Notes: generated by a model not told the origin, from the sequence alone. A stretch of DNA of 64,000 nucleotides from Mesorhizobium sp. RMAD-H1 (GCF_014191375.1 NZ_JACHWN010000002.1:620001-684000), one strand, 5' to 3'; shown: positions 27,393 through 37,198, numbered from the stretch's first letter. Translations and numbers: made by a program.

Positions 27393-28205
27393 CTATCCCT
27401 TCCGCGGGTTCGGCCAGTTGTGCGTCTCGCCCGTCGCGTCGCGGCACCACCGGTAGAAGGCGTCATAGAGCGTCAAGCCGGCCGCCAGTTGCTCGAGATC
27501 GTCGTTGAACATGCGCGAGAGCCCGAGCGAGGCGGCCAAAAGGCCGGGCACCTCGGGCGCAAGCTCGGGCCGCGCCGTATCCGCCCCGCGCACGATCGCG
27601 GCCAGATGCAGGAGCGGCTGGGATGTGAGGGCGAATTCCTCCAGCATGACGTCGAAGGTGCAGAGTTCGCCGCGATGGCTCCAGAACACGTCCTCGATGT
27701 CGAACGGCGTCGCAGTGAAGCGGTCCGCGACGGCCGGCACCTCCCCCGCGGGCACGAAGAGGAAGACGGCGAAGGGATCGATGAAGCGGCGGATGAGCCA
27801 GGGGCAGGCGATGCGGTCGATCTTCGGGCGGGCGCGCGTCACCCAGACCGTCCGCCCGCGCCCGTCGCGCGGCGGAAGCTTCCCGTCGGGCACCAGCATG
27901 CCCCCCGCCGACCGCCAGGCCTCGAAACCGCCTTCGAGCACCTCCGACGCCATTCCCTCATGACGCAGATAGGCCGCGACGCCGTGGCTGAGCTTCTGCC
28001 CTTTCTGGCAGATCAGGATCGAAGGCCCCGCCACCTCCGGCCGCCACGCCTCCACCGCGCGATAATCGCGCCTGATCGAGCCGGGAATGATCCGCGGATC
28101 ATCGGCAAAATCCTCATCGATGCGCACGTCGATCAGCAGGGGCGCATTCGGCGTCCCGATGATGCGGTTCAATTTGTCAGGGGTGATTTCAAGAAATGAC
28201 GGCAT
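27393..28205 (-). CDS. chrB: ChrB, chromate resistance regulator/protein with N-terminal rhodanese domain
   Basis: A 270-residue protein with two parts. Residues 1-105 are a rhodanese domain: LIDVRIDEDF, then the active-site loop CQKGQKLS with Cys present, and GGFEAWR. Residues about 118-265 are the ChrB C-terminal domain: VWVTRARPKIDRIACPWLIRRFIDP, and FDVMLEEFAL. ChrB in Ochrobactrum and Cupriavidus senses chromate and activates chrA. The rhodanese head replaces the usual N-terminal region in some homologues. It starts with a GGAGGGAC ribosome site and is followed by chrA with one base between. Confidence 0.88.
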   Translation of the reverse strand: MPSFLEITPDKLNRIIGTPNAPLLIDVRIDEDFADDPRIIPGSIRRDYRAVEAWRPEVAGPSILICQKGQKLSHGVAAYLRHEGMASEVLEGGFEAWRSAGGMLVPDGKLPPRDGRGRTVWVTRARPKIDRIACPWLIRRFIDPFAVFLFVPAGEVPAVADRFTATPFDIEDVFWSHRGELCTFDVMLEEFALTSQPLLHLAAIVRGADTARPELAPEVPGLLAASLGLSRMFNDDLEQLAAGLTLYDAFYRWCRDATGETHNWPNPRKG

Positions 28206-28320
28206 GACGCGTCCCTCCGTTTGGCTCGGGTTCAAAGGACGCGATTCTTCAGCCGTGGCCTCGTGGGGCGATCGCTACCCCATGGCAGGATTTTGCAAGA
28301 GTGGGGGCGGATGTCAATAT

Positions 28321-28460
28321 GCTAGGCTTTGTCCTTGGACAGATGTTAGACAATGAGGGCATTGGCACGCCTGCCCATTTTGTGCCCCACCTTCAAGGCA
28401 GAAACCATTTCCATGTGCTTCTTCCCCCTACCCTTTGCCGGCATATCCGCTCTCGCACCT
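28321..28460 (-). pseudogene. Decayed copy of the DUF4287 gene
   Basis: The sequence aligns base by base with the intact DUF4287 gene at 25641-25880. It includes the last 28 codons (GAGGGCATTGGCA and ACCATTTCCATGTGC blocks are identical), then lacks about 95 bases from the middle, and resumes in the start-codon region (CCCTTT, GCCGGCAT). Several small changes and a 3-base loss are also present. It lies in the same orientation, directly upstream of chrB. Confidence 0.78.
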
Positions 28461-28474
28461 CGAATTTCAAAAGG

Positions 28475-30586
28475 CTAATCACTCACGAGCAGCGCGCGCA
28501 AGCGTTCCAAGTTGTCTGCGAGCCAGGGATTGGCAGGTACTCCAGCATCAGCGATCAAGGTTTCGATTATCTTCTGCACGCTATCCGCATCAAAGAGTTC
28601 ATCAAGCAAGGAGCGCTCCGCACTTGTGCCTGGGGGTAAAAGAAGTGCAGCTAAGGTTGAGATTGCCTCCAAGGTGTCCAACTGCGCAGTGAGGGAGGAA
28701 TGCAACTCTTTGTCCCAATTTTCCGTGTTCAAGATAACATAAACGGCCTCCATGTTTGGCAGCCGCCGAAGAGCTGTACCATCTCGCACCGCTTGTATAT
28801 AGCGAGGCAACTCGCGAGCGAGCAGGTTCTCAGTCTCCTGCCGGGTTAGCACCTCACCTCCTCTTGGGGCGCTCGAATATTTCGTCAGTCCATGAGCGAA
28901 CAGATGCTTGCGTAATATCCATGGCACTAAGACGAGATCGCCTTTGGCAATGAGAGTCTCGATGGTGGCTCGAAGTCTATGCGCTTGGGAACGATCACGT
29001 TGCCCAATCCGAAAAAGAGTGGTCGCCGCATCCTCTGCGAGGGCTCTTGTTGCCTCAGGCGCGGACAGCCAATCCGAATGCCTAAAAAAAGTTCGCCCAA
29101 GCGCAACCCAAAAAATTTGATCACCCGATTCTGGGAGCAAATGTACAAGATCGTCCAAGCGGTCGATGACTGAGGCCAGCTTACCTTCGTTCATCAACTG
29201 TCGTAGTACAATCTCAAGTTCGGTCACATTAGAGTTGTTCCATAAGCTCTCCAAATCCGAACGACGCACTGTGCCGGGTGGATCGCCTAGATAAAGCATA
29301 CGCACGAGATTTCGGCGTCTTGACAGCCGTTCTCCATCATCGGAGTCTACGGCCTGTCCTCTCAAGCGCGGAAACAACAATTCCAGCGTTTTCGTATGTA
29401 TTATAGCGGCTTCGCCCAATAATTCAGCAATACCAGGCTCAGCCTCCTTATTCAGGTTGCGTATTACCCGCTCGGACATGACCCGCTCGCTAGGGTCGCT
29501 GACGAGATTGTCAAAATGGGCAGCGATCTGATCTCTCAATGTGGGAGACTTCGTTAGAACCCAGCAGTAAGCAAGTACATCGTAAGGGCAAATCTCACCT
29601 CTTACTGTTCGCCCGAGTACAGAGAAGGCACCGATCAGACGCTTGATCTCGCGCGGGGTCTGTATCACGTCGACAAAATGGTTAAACAACAACTGTTGGC
29701 TATCTTTGCCCGGTGTTTCCAACGTCACATTGTTGTCTGCAAGCGTAGCCCTCAGCAAGCGCCTTATATCCTCTGCAAACAAGGGGCGCAGAGGGATGGG
29801 ATGTTGAATTATCTTCTCAAGATATCGCTCACCAGATTCACGGCGTTCGTTTCCTTCACCTCGTCCCAGCGCTTGGACGACGCGGTCGGGATCGTAGGCA
29901 ACGAGGTAGGATACGCCCTTGATATCTCCAACTGCCTTCACGAGTTGTGCCACCGCGCGAACTTCATTGTCCTCGACCCGATCTAGTTCATCGATCAGCA
30001 CCACAACAGAACAATTTGTTTGGGAAATCTTTTCTTCCAGGGCAAACCGCTCCTCATCCGGCGTCCGTGTTTTGGGTTTTAATATGGCTCCCCGCATGTG
30101 CTCTCCCCAAATCTTCCAACCGGCTGTAGCTGCGCCCGATCCGCCATGTAGGTCTATCGCCGTGGCCACTCCGTGCCCTGCAACATTGATCGCACCCCAA
30201 TAGCGATCAATTGCCTTGACGAGCGCTCGGGCCTCTTCCACGCGGCTCCGCCCCATCGCACTGCGCAGCGAATTAAAGAAGCCCGTGAGAAGTTCATCAC
30301 GCCCGCTAAAGAGCCAAGGATTAAACGTCGCAACGATTACATGGTCCATCGAATCGAGTTTCTGCGCCAAAAGATTCAGCACACTCGATTTACCCAGACC
30401 CCAGCGGCCGGTTAACCCAACCACATAGCCAGTTGAATGTCGCCCGACGATGCACCCTTTTTCATTCAGCTCATCTAGGACCAATGCACGAATGAGACTA
30501 TTGATAAATGGACCTCGGTCGAGCTGATCAGCTGCTTCGGCTTCGATTGGGCGGTCTTGGTGAGAGATGTGACGAAATTCAGTCAT
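28475..30586 (-). CDS. KAP-family P-loop NTPase
   Basis: A 703-residue KAP NTPase (STAND-related P-loop class). Walker A GRWGLGKSS is at residues 60-68. The KAP-typical FNPWLFSGRDEL is at 88-99 and Walker B VVVLIDELDR at 194-203. A KAP arginine-rich segment, TPREIKRLI, follows. The remaining half is alpha-helical without a known domain. No clear pair of transmembrane helices interrupts the NTPase domain, unlike classical KAPs. It stands alone, its base composition is visibly more AT-rich than its neighbours and it lies in an accessory segment. KAP NTPases appear in anti-phage and plasmid contexts, but the role here is unknown. A GTG at 30613 is an alternative start. Confidence 0.88.
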   Translation of the reverse strand: MTEFRHISHQDRPIEAEAADQLDRGPFINSLIRALVLDELNEKGCIVGRHSTGYVVGLTGRWGLGKSSVLNLLAQKLDSMDHVIVATFNPWLFSGRDELLTGFFNSLRSAMGRSRVEEARALVKAIDRYWGAINVAGHGVATAIDLHGGSGAATAGWKIWGEHMRGAILKPKTRTPDEERFALEEKISQTNCSVVVLIDELDRVEDNEVRAVAQLVKAVGDIKGVSYLVAYDPDRVVQALGRGEGNERRESGERYLEKIIQHPIPLRPLFAEDIRRLLRATLADNNVTLETPGKDSQQLLFNHFVDVIQTPREIKRLIGAFSVLGRTVRGEICPYDVLAYCWVLTKSPTLRDQIAAHFDNLVSDPSERVMSERVIRNLNKEAEPGIAELLGEAAIIHTKTLELLFPRLRGQAVDSDDGERLSRRRNLVRMLYLGDPPGTVRRSDLESLWNNSNVTELEIVLRQLMNEGKLASVIDRLDDLVHLLPESGDQIFWVALGRTFFRHSDWLSAPEATRALAEDAATTLFRIGQRDRSQAHRLRATIETLIAKGDLVLVPWILRKHLFAHGLTKYSSAPRGGEVLTRQETENLLARELPRYIQAVRDGTALRRLPNMEAVYVILNTENWDKELHSSLTAQLDTLEAISTLAALLLPPGTSAERSLLDELFDADSVQKIIETLIADAGVPANPWLADNLERLRALLVSD

Positions 30587-30710
30587 TTGATGACGATTTC
30601 CCAACTTAAGCACGAGTCAATCCGGTTCCAACGCTATCGGTAGAACCTCCCCGATTCCACGACTATTCATTTGTTATCTCTTTGAAGTGAGATGGCGCCT
30701 ATATTTTCCC

Positions 30711-31673
30711 TCACCCCACATCCCCCCAATCCAGCCTTCTCGCCTTCCTATACCCCTCCCCGTCCCGCTTGGTGACCAGCCTCTCCTCCACCTGCCCCCC
30801 CGGCAAACACAGCTTCAGTTCGATCCGGCCGGAGCTCGTCTTCGGCGGGGCGAGCACGCGGGCCTGTGCCGCCATACCTGGAAACCGCGTCGCCGCGAGG
30901 TAGATATATTTCTCGTCCTCCCACGGCACTTCCGCGCCCTTCGCCAGCCTGTGCAGGCGCGAGCGGGCGACGCGGCGGGAGAAGTGGCACCAGTCGGGCT
31001 CCTTGAGCGGGCATGGCGCCGCGTGCGGGCAAGGGGCGGCGAGATGCGCGCCCTGGTCGACAAGGCGTTTGCGCACCGCCATCATGCGCCGCCAGCCGGC
31101 CGGCGTGCCGGGCTCGACCACCAGCAGCATGCCTTTCGCCGCCTGCCACAGCCTTTCGACAAGCTTCAGCCCCTCCTCCGGCGATAGCTCGTCCAGCACA
31201 TAGGCGAGCGTCACCAGATCGAATTGTTCCGTTTCCGGCAGATTCCGCGCCACATCGGCCGCCCGCCATTCTGTCTCCTGGAGCCGCGAACGGCGCGAGA
31301 GCTCCTGCCCGAGCGCGCGGATCGCGGGGCTCGCCTCCAGCATCACCGCCTCTTCGAGCGAGGGCCAGCAATCGCTCGCCGCCCAGAGCGCCGTGCCCGG
31401 CCCAGCGCCGACATCGAGCAGGCTTTTCGGCGTAAAATCCGGGGTCAGTTCCGCGGCGCTCTCCATGCTCGCGCGCACCGCCGCATAGGTCGCCGGCAGG
31501 CGCGTGGCGAGATAGGCGCGCGCGGCGAGATCGCTCGAGAGATGCAAGGTCCCGTCGCGCGTCTCCGCCCGGTAGCGGCGCGAGAGAAGGTCGGCGGCGC
31601 GCTTCAATTCGGCCAGCGGAATGCCTTCCAGCGCCGCCTCGACGGCAAGCCTCAATGGCGTGGGGAGTTCCAT
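30711..31673 (-). CDS. Rsm22-like small ribosomal subunit methyltransferase
   Basis: A 320-residue SAM-dependent methyltransferase related to mitochondrial Rsm22/METTL17. The SAM site is LLDVGAGPGTALWA (about residues 85-98). A cysteine cluster, AAPCPHAAPCPL...DWCHF at about residues 217-236, matches the Fe-S binding region of the family. Rsm22 proteins assist assembly of the small ribosomal subunit. It resumes the normal high-GC composition after the KAP gene. The neighbouring gene on the other side of a 15-bp palindrome is DUF2333. Confidence 0.87.
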   Translation of the reverse strand: MELPTPLRLAVEAALEGIPLAELKRAADLLSRRYRAETRDGTLHLSSDLAARAYLATRLPATYAAVRASMESAAELTPDFTPKSLLDVGAGPGTALWAASDCWPSLEEAVMLEASPAIRALGQELSRRSRLQETEWRAADVARNLPETEQFDLVTLAYVLDELSPEEGLKLVERLWQAAKGMLLVVEPGTPAGWRRMMAVRKRLVDQGAHLAAPCPHAAPCPLKEPDWCHFSRRVARSRLHRLAKGAEVPWEDEKYIYLAATRFPGMAAQARVLAPPKTSSGRIELKLCLPGGQVEERLVTKRDGEGYRKARRLDWGDVG

Positions 31674-31725
31674 GGGGTGTATGTGTCCGTGTGGGTGCCT
31701 TGGATCAGGGGCGCCGGCTCCATGG

Positions 31726-31759
31726 CACCCCCCTCTGGCCTGCCGGCCAGAGGGGGGTG
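31726..31759. repeat. Perfect 15-bp palindrome, CCCCTCTGGCC type
   Basis: CACCCCCCTCTGGCC (31726-31740) and its exact inverse (31745-31759) surround a TGCC loop. The same CCTCTG/GGCAGG wording is seen in the arms of the 11815-11974 element and at 62536-62552. It may be a terminator between DUF2333 and the methyltransferase. Confidence 0.65.
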
Positions 31760-31786
31760 AATGGCGCTTCCATTAAATGGGAACTG

Positions 31787-32989
31787 CTACCGCTCCAGCA
31801 CCTGCCGGATATCGACGAGATTCGAGCGCACCCGCAGGATGTGGAAGCCCATGGTGGTGAGGTGCGACGGCGTGAACAGCGCGTCCTCGCTGCCGTTGGA
31901 GACGATCCACGGCTGCATGTTGAGCGCGGCGCGCAATTGCTGTTCCATCGTGTCCCACAGCCCGTCCAGATGCTTCTCGGCGAGCACGCCCCTGAAGTCC
32001 GAATGCGCGGCGCGCAACAGGCCGTAATAGGCGTAGAGCTGGCCATAGGCGAACCAGAAGCGGTCGTCGGCGCGCGTGTCGAACCAGCCGGCATGGAAGT
32101 TCTCCGCCCGGTCCTTCAGGATCGCCGAGGTGGAGCCGAGATCGTTGGCGATGCGGTCGACATACTGGATGAGATTGTCGGCGCGCGCGTCGAACACCGC
32201 CTGGCAATCCTCGAGCCTTTTGTTGAAGGCGCGCAGGTCCCGGATCGCGGCGCGGTAATAGCTCGGCGTCGGCGTCTTCGGGCCGAAGGGGCTGAGCCCG
32301 AAATACCAGCTGTCCTCGGCGAACTGCAGATTGCCGCGCGCCTTCTGCAGGTCGGAATCGATCTGCGACGTGCCGCGCAGGCGGCCGAGTGAATCGACCA
32401 GCTCGATCGCCGTGCGCCTCACAGCGGCGTTGATGCCGCGCTGGAACGACGCCTTGTTGTCGAAAAAGGGCGTGCGGTCCCAGGAAAGGCCGAAGAAGCC
32501 GGCCTTGTAGAGGATCATCGACGAGATCCAGGCGTTCTGGTTGACGTTGAAATCGGTGAGGTCGGCGGTGACCTCGGCAATTGCGGAACGCGCGCAGGTC
32601 TTGGCCGCAGCCGGCGCGGGCTGTTGTGCCTGCGCGTTCCCGTTCACCGCGCCCGGCAAGGCGGTCGTATCCTCCGGGGCGGGCTGCGGCTGGGCCGCGC
32701 CGCCGACAGGCTCGCCGGGCGTCTGCGCCTTCTCATAGGCGTATTTGGCGGGATAGTCCGGGTTGAAATTGGTCCAGACCTGTGTCTGCCAGATGAAATA
32801 GACGTAAAGCGCCGCAAGCCCGACGACCAGGACGCCGATCACGCCCTTCCAGATCAGCCCGAGCTCCAGGTAGAGCCGCCACAGCGCGCCGAGCGGCACG
32901 GCGATCAGCCGGGCCAGCGCCATGAGAAACCGCCCGATGAAGGAGACCACGCCCCGCAAAGCCCTCAAAACCGTATCCAGCACGCTCAT
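31787..32989 (-). CDS. DUF2333 family membrane protein
   Basis: A 400-residue protein with a hydrophobic, positively charged N-terminal region and one clear membrane helix, GVIGVLVVGLAALYVYFIW (about residues 51-69). A Pro/Ala/Gln-rich linker follows, then a large alpha-helical DUF2333 domain with DLTDFNVNQNAWISSMILY. Function is unknown; the fold should face the periplasm. The ATG at 32989 (MSVLDTVLRALRG) is chosen over 33019. Its gene is divergent from choX across about 350 bp. Confidence 0.84.
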   Translation of the reverse strand: MSVLDTVLRALRGVVSFIGRFLMALARLIAVPLGALWRLYLELGLIWKGVIGVLVVGLAALYVYFIWQTQVWTNFNPDYPAKYAYEKAQTPGEPVGGAAQPQPAPEDTTALPGAVNGNAQAQQPAPAAAKTCARSAIAEVTADLTDFNVNQNAWISSMILYKAGFFGLSWDRTPFFDNKASFQRGINAAVRRTAIELVDSLGRLRGTSQIDSDLQKARGNLQFAEDSWYFGLSPFGPKTPTPSYYRAAIRDLRAFNKRLEDCQAVFDARADNLIQYVDRIANDLGSTSAILKDRAENFHAGWFDTRADDRFWFAYGQLYAYYGLLRAAHSDFRGVLAEKHLDGLWDTMEQQLRAALNMQPWIVSNGSEDALFTPSHLTTMGFHILRVRSNLVDIRQVLER

Positions 32990-33340
32990 CCCCAGTTGAA
33001 TCGCCAATCGAGGCCGCACCGGCGGCGGCCTCTTCCCCCTTCAAATAGAGTGCTTTTTCCCGTTCAACAACCGCGCGGCGAAACCGCGGCCCATTCTCCG
33101 GCCAGGTTTTTGCCCTTTCGGGGTTGCGATCGGCCGGACGATCCTTACGATTGCGGCTCCCTCGCCCCGAAACTATCATCAATCATTTTTCCCGATTCCG
33201 CCCGGTACCCTCATCGTCCATGTCTTCAATTGTCGCTAACGAGTGCATTTTCGCCGCGACGGTGCTTGAATGGCTGCCGCTTTGATGCTTGGTTCATCAG
33301 CGGAGACCGGAGAAAAATGAGCCCGGTAATGGAGAGCACC
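32990..33340. other. Divergent intergenic region upstream of choX
   Basis: No gene is visible in 351 bp. It must carry the promoters of the DUF2333 gene (leftward) and choX (rightward). A TTGTCG around 33232 could be a choX -35 box, but no good -10 stands out, and no choline-regulator (BetI) palindrome was recognised. Confidence 0.5.
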
Positions 33341-34288
33341 ATGAAATCCCTGACCTTCGCAATCGCGTCGTCCCTTCTTGCATTTTCGCTTTCAGGCACC
33401 GCCGTTCAGGCCGCCGAGCCGGAGAGCTGCTCCACGGTGCGCTTTTCCGACGTCGGCTGGACCGACATCACCGCCACCACGGCGGTGGCCACCGAGATCC
33501 TGAAGGGCCTGGGCTATGAGACCGACATCAAGGTCCTGTCGGTCCCCGTCACCTATGCCTCGCTTTCGAAGAAGGATATCGACGTCTTCCTCGGCTATTG
33601 GAAGCCCTCGATGAATGCCGATCTCCAGCCCTATCTCGACGACAAGACGGTCGAGACGCTGCGCACCAATCTGGTGGGCGCGAAATATACGCTCGCCGTG
33701 CCGAAATACACCTATGAGGCGGGCCTCAAGGACTTCAAGGACATCGCCAAGTTCAAGGACGAGCTCGACGGCAAGATCTATGGCATCGAGCCGGGCAATG
33801 ACGGCAACCGCCTCATCCTCGACATGATCAAGAAGGATGCCTTCGGGCTCAAGGATTTCCAGGTGGTGGAATCCTCCGAGCAGGGCATGCTCGCGCAGGT
33901 CGCCAAGGAGGTGAAGCGCGAGAAGCCGATCGTCTTCCTCGCCTGGGCGCCGCATCCCATGAACAAGAATTTCGAGATCGAATATCTCTCCGGCGGCGAT
34001 GAGTTCTTCGGCCCGGATTTCGGCGGCGCCACGGTCGGCACCAATGTGCGCGCCGGCTATACGGCCGAATGCCCCAATGTCGGCAAGTTCCTGACCAATC
34101 TGGAGTTCTCCCTCGATATGGAGAACGCGATCATGGGCAAGATCCTCGATGACGGCGAAGAGCCCTCGAAGGCCGCTTCCGACTGGCTGAAGGAAAATCC
34201 CGCCGTGCTCGACAAGTGGCTGGCCGGTGTCACGGCCAAAGATGGTGGTGACGGCCTGGCGGCCGTGAAGACCTCTCTCGGCCTTTAA
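33341..34288 (+). CDS. choX: Choline ABC transporter, substrate-binding protein
   Basis: A 315-residue periplasmic protein. The signal peptide is MKSLTFAIASSLLAFSLSGTAVQA with cleavage before AEPES. The mature part belongs to the quaternary-ammonium (OpuAC/ProX) type: VRFSDVGWTDITATTAVA, then FLGYWKPSMN, and a C-terminal FLTNLEFSLDMEN. Together with ChoW and ChoV it imports choline, feeding osmoprotection and carbon use. The start 33341 has GGAGA upstream; an ATG twelve bases earlier is possible. An intrinsic terminator directly after the gene should hold back choWV expression. Confidence 0.94.
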   Translation: MKSLTFAIASSLLAFSLSGTAVQAAEPESCSTVRFSDVGWTDITATTAVATEILKGLGYETDIKVLSVPVTYASLSKKDIDVFLGYWKPSMNADLQPYLDDKTVETLRTNLVGAKYTLAVPKYTYEAGLKDFKDIAKFKDELDGKIYGIEPGNDGNRLILDMIKKDAFGLKDFQVVESSEQGMLAQVAKEVKREKPIVFLAWAPHPMNKNFEIEYLSGGDEFFGPDFGGATVGTNVRAGYTAECPNVGKFLTNLEFSLDMENAIMGKILDDGEEPSKAASDWLKENPAVLDKWLAGVTAKDGGDGLAAVKTSLGL

Positions 34289-34298
34289 TGTATCATCG

Positions 34299-34325
34299 CC
34301 GCCCGGTTCCTCCGGGCGGTTTTTT
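34299..34325 (+). terminator. Intrinsic terminator after choX
   Basis: CCGCCCGG (34299-34306) and CCGGGCGG (34312-34319) pair around a 5-base loop, followed by six T (34320-34325). Located between choX and choW, it would reduce permease transcripts relative to the binding protein. Confidence 0.85.
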
Positions 34326-34414
34326 ATGCCTTGAGCAGTGCAGAGCATGCGCGGCAATGGATCACATCCGGCAGGCATCGCTCTTGATGCCGGATAATGC
34401 AGGGGACCCGAAGT

Positions 34415-35251
34415 TTGGATTGGTTGACTGAGTACAAGATTCCGGTCGGACGCACGGCAAAGACCGTCGTCGACTGGCTGACGGAAAATCTGACATGGCT
34501 GTTCGACGGGCTTGCCGCCATCATGCAGACATTGATCGACGGCCTTCTCTTCGCTCTCAACACCCCGCCTCCCCTGGTGATGATCGCCATTTTTGCGGCG
34601 ATCGCCTGGTTCCTGCAGCGCAAGATCTCCATCGTCCTCCTCACCATCCTCGGCTTCCTCTTCATCCTCAACCAGGGCTATTGGAGCCAAACGATGGAGA
34701 CGCTGACGCTGGTTCTCTCCTCCTGTGTGCTCTGCATGGCGCTCGGCGTGCCGCTCGGCATCGCCGCCGCCCATCGCCCCAGGCTCTATGCCGCGATGCG
34801 CCCGGTGCTCGACCTGATGCAGACGCTGCCGACCTTCGTCTATCTGATCCCGGCCATCGTCTTCTTCGGCATCGGCATGGTGCCCGGCCTCCTGGCGACA
34901 GCCATCTTCGTCCTTCCCGCCCCCATCCGCCTCACCCATCTCGGCGTCTCCTCGACGCCCGAGCACCTGATCGAGGCGGGCGAAGCCTTCGGCGCCTCTC
35001 CCCGCCAGCTCCTCTGGAAGATCGAGCTGCCCTACGCCATGCCGCAGATCCTGGCCGGGCTGACGCAGACCATCATGCTGTCGCTGTCGATGGTGGTCAT
35101 CGCCGCCCTCGTCGGCGCCGACGGCCTCGGCGTGCCGGTCGTGCGCGCGTTGAACTCGGTCAACACCGCCCTGGGCTTCGAGGCCGGCCTTGTCATCGTG
35201 GTCGTCGCCATCGTGCTCGACCGTATGTTCCGCCCCGGCAAGGAGAGCTGA
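34415..35251 (+). CDS. choW: Choline ABC transporter, permease
   Basis: A 278-residue inner membrane permease of the proline/glycine-betaine type, with about six helices and the ABC coupling motif EAGEAFGASPRQLLWKIELP (residues about 181-200). A TTG start at 34415, giving the usual N-terminus xDWLTEYKIPVG, fits homologues better than the ATG at 34397, which adds six residues. Next to it, choV starts one base after its stop. An N-terminal extension of about 50 residues before the first helix is normal for this group. Confidence 0.93.
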   Translation: MDWLTEYKIPVGRTAKTVVDWLTENLTWLFDGLAAIMQTLIDGLLFALNTPPPLVMIAIFAAIAWFLQRKISIVLLTILGFLFILNQGYWSQTMETLTLVLSSCVLCMALGVPLGIAAAHRPRLYAAMRPVLDLMQTLPTFVYLIPAIVFFGIGMVPGLLATAIFVLPAPIRLTHLGVSSTPEHLIEAGEAFGASPRQLLWKIELPYAMPQILAGLTQTIMLSLSMVVIAALVGADGLGVPVVRALNSVNTALGFEAGLVIVVVAIVLDRMFRPGKES

Positions 35252-35252
35252 G

Positions 35253-36296
35253 ATGACGGCGATCACAATCGATAATGTCTGCATCATTTTCGGCCGGAAG
35301 ACCGATCATGCGCTCGCGCTCGCCGATCAGGGCGCCACGCGCTCCCAGATCCAGGCCGAGACCGGCCATATCCTCGGCGTGCACAATTGTACGCTGGAAA
35401 TCCATGAGGGCGAGATCCTCGTCCTCATGGGGCTTTCCGGCTCGGGGAAATCGACCCTGCTGCGCGCCATCAACCGCTTGAACCCGATCACCCGCGGCCG
35501 TGTCGTCGTGCATAATGGCGGGCGCGCCATCGATGTCGGCAAGGCCGACAGGGCGGCGCTGCGTCATCTGCGCACCCACCTCGTCTCCATGGTGTTCCAG
35601 CAGTTCGGCCTCCTGCCCTGGCGCACGGTGGAGGAGAATGTCGGCTTCGGCCTCGAAATCTCGGGCCTTTCGAAGGAGGAGCGCAGCGAGGCGGTGCGCC
35701 AGCAGCTGGAGCTGGTCGGCCTGAAGGACTGGGCATCGCGCAAGGTGGGCGAGCTCTCCGGCGGCATGCAGCAGCGTGTCGGTCTGGCCCGCGCCTTTGC
35801 CACGGGCGCGCCGATCCTGCTTATGGACGAGCCCTTTTCGGCCCTCGATCCGCTGATCCGCGCCCGCCTGCAGGACGAGTTGCTCGACCTGCAGGCGCGG
35901 CTGAAGAAAACCATTGTCTTCGTCAGCCACGATCTCGACGAGGCCATGAAGATCGGCAACCGCATCGCCATCATGGAGGGCGGGCGGATCGTCCAGTGCG
36001 GCACGCCGCAGGAGATCCTGCTCAGGCCCGCCAATGACTATGTCCAGGATTTCGTCGCCAACATGAACCCGCTCGGCGTGCTGAGGGCCGATGACATCAT
36101 GGCCCCGCTTGACCGCACGCCCGGCACCCGCCCCTTCGCCGCCACGGCCAGGCGCGAGACGCCGGTGCGCGAGATCATGCAGGCGGTGGCGAAGAATGGC
36201 GGCGATGTCGGCATCGTCGAGAAGGGCGCGATCATCGGCAAGGTGTCGGCGGACGATATCGTCCGCGGCCTCCTGCAGCATCAGAAGCAGGGATAA
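35253..36296 (+). CDS. choV: Choline ABC transporter, ATP-binding protein
   Basis: A 347-residue ATPase energising ChoW. Walker A GLSGSGKST (about residues 61-69), signature LSGGMQQRVGLARA (about 166-179), Walker B ILLMDEPFSALD (about 188-199) and the switch histidine in FVSHDLDEAMKIG. The long insertion before Walker A and the C-terminal regulatory segment (residues 280-347, CBS-like DIVRGLL end) are typical of ProV/OpuAA-type ATPases. It follows choW with one base between, and a palindrome at 36310-36335 closes the operon. Confidence 0.95.
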   Translation: MTAITIDNVCIIFGRKTDHALALADQGATRSQIQAETGHILGVHNCTLEIHEGEILVLMGLSGSGKSTLLRAINRLNPITRGRVVVHNGGRAIDVGKADRAALRHLRTHLVSMVFQQFGLLPWRTVEENVGFGLEISGLSKEERSEAVRQQLELVGLKDWASRKVGELSGGMQQRVGLARAFATGAPILLMDEPFSALDPLIRARLQDELLDLQARLKKTIVFVSHDLDEAMKIGNRIAIMEGGRIVQCGTPQEILLRPANDYVQDFVANMNPLGVLRADDIMAPLDRTPGTRPFAATARRETPVREIMQAVAKNGGDVGIVEKGAIIGKVSADDIVRGLLQHQKQG

Positions 36297-36309
36297 CTAC
36301 GAAGGCCTT

Positions 36310-36335
36310 TACCTTCTCCCCTGGAGGAGAAGGTA
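36310..36335. terminator. Convergent terminator between choV and dppF
   Basis: TACCTTCTCC (36310-36319) and GGAGAAGGTA (36326-36335) are perfect inverted copies with a 6-base loop, located between two convergent operons. It has weak flanking A/T runs, so its strength is uncertain. Confidence 0.65.
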
Positions 36336-36343
36336 GAAAAGCG

Positions 36344-37194
<851 letters not shown>

Positions 37195-37198
<4 letters not shown>

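Noticed and set aside
29678-30428. Several plus-strand frames inside the KAP gene
   Set aside because: Antisense to a clear KAP NTPase; short and without ribosome sites.
33392-35287. 631-codon minus-strand frame
   Set aside because: Antisense to choX and choW, with shadow-like composition.
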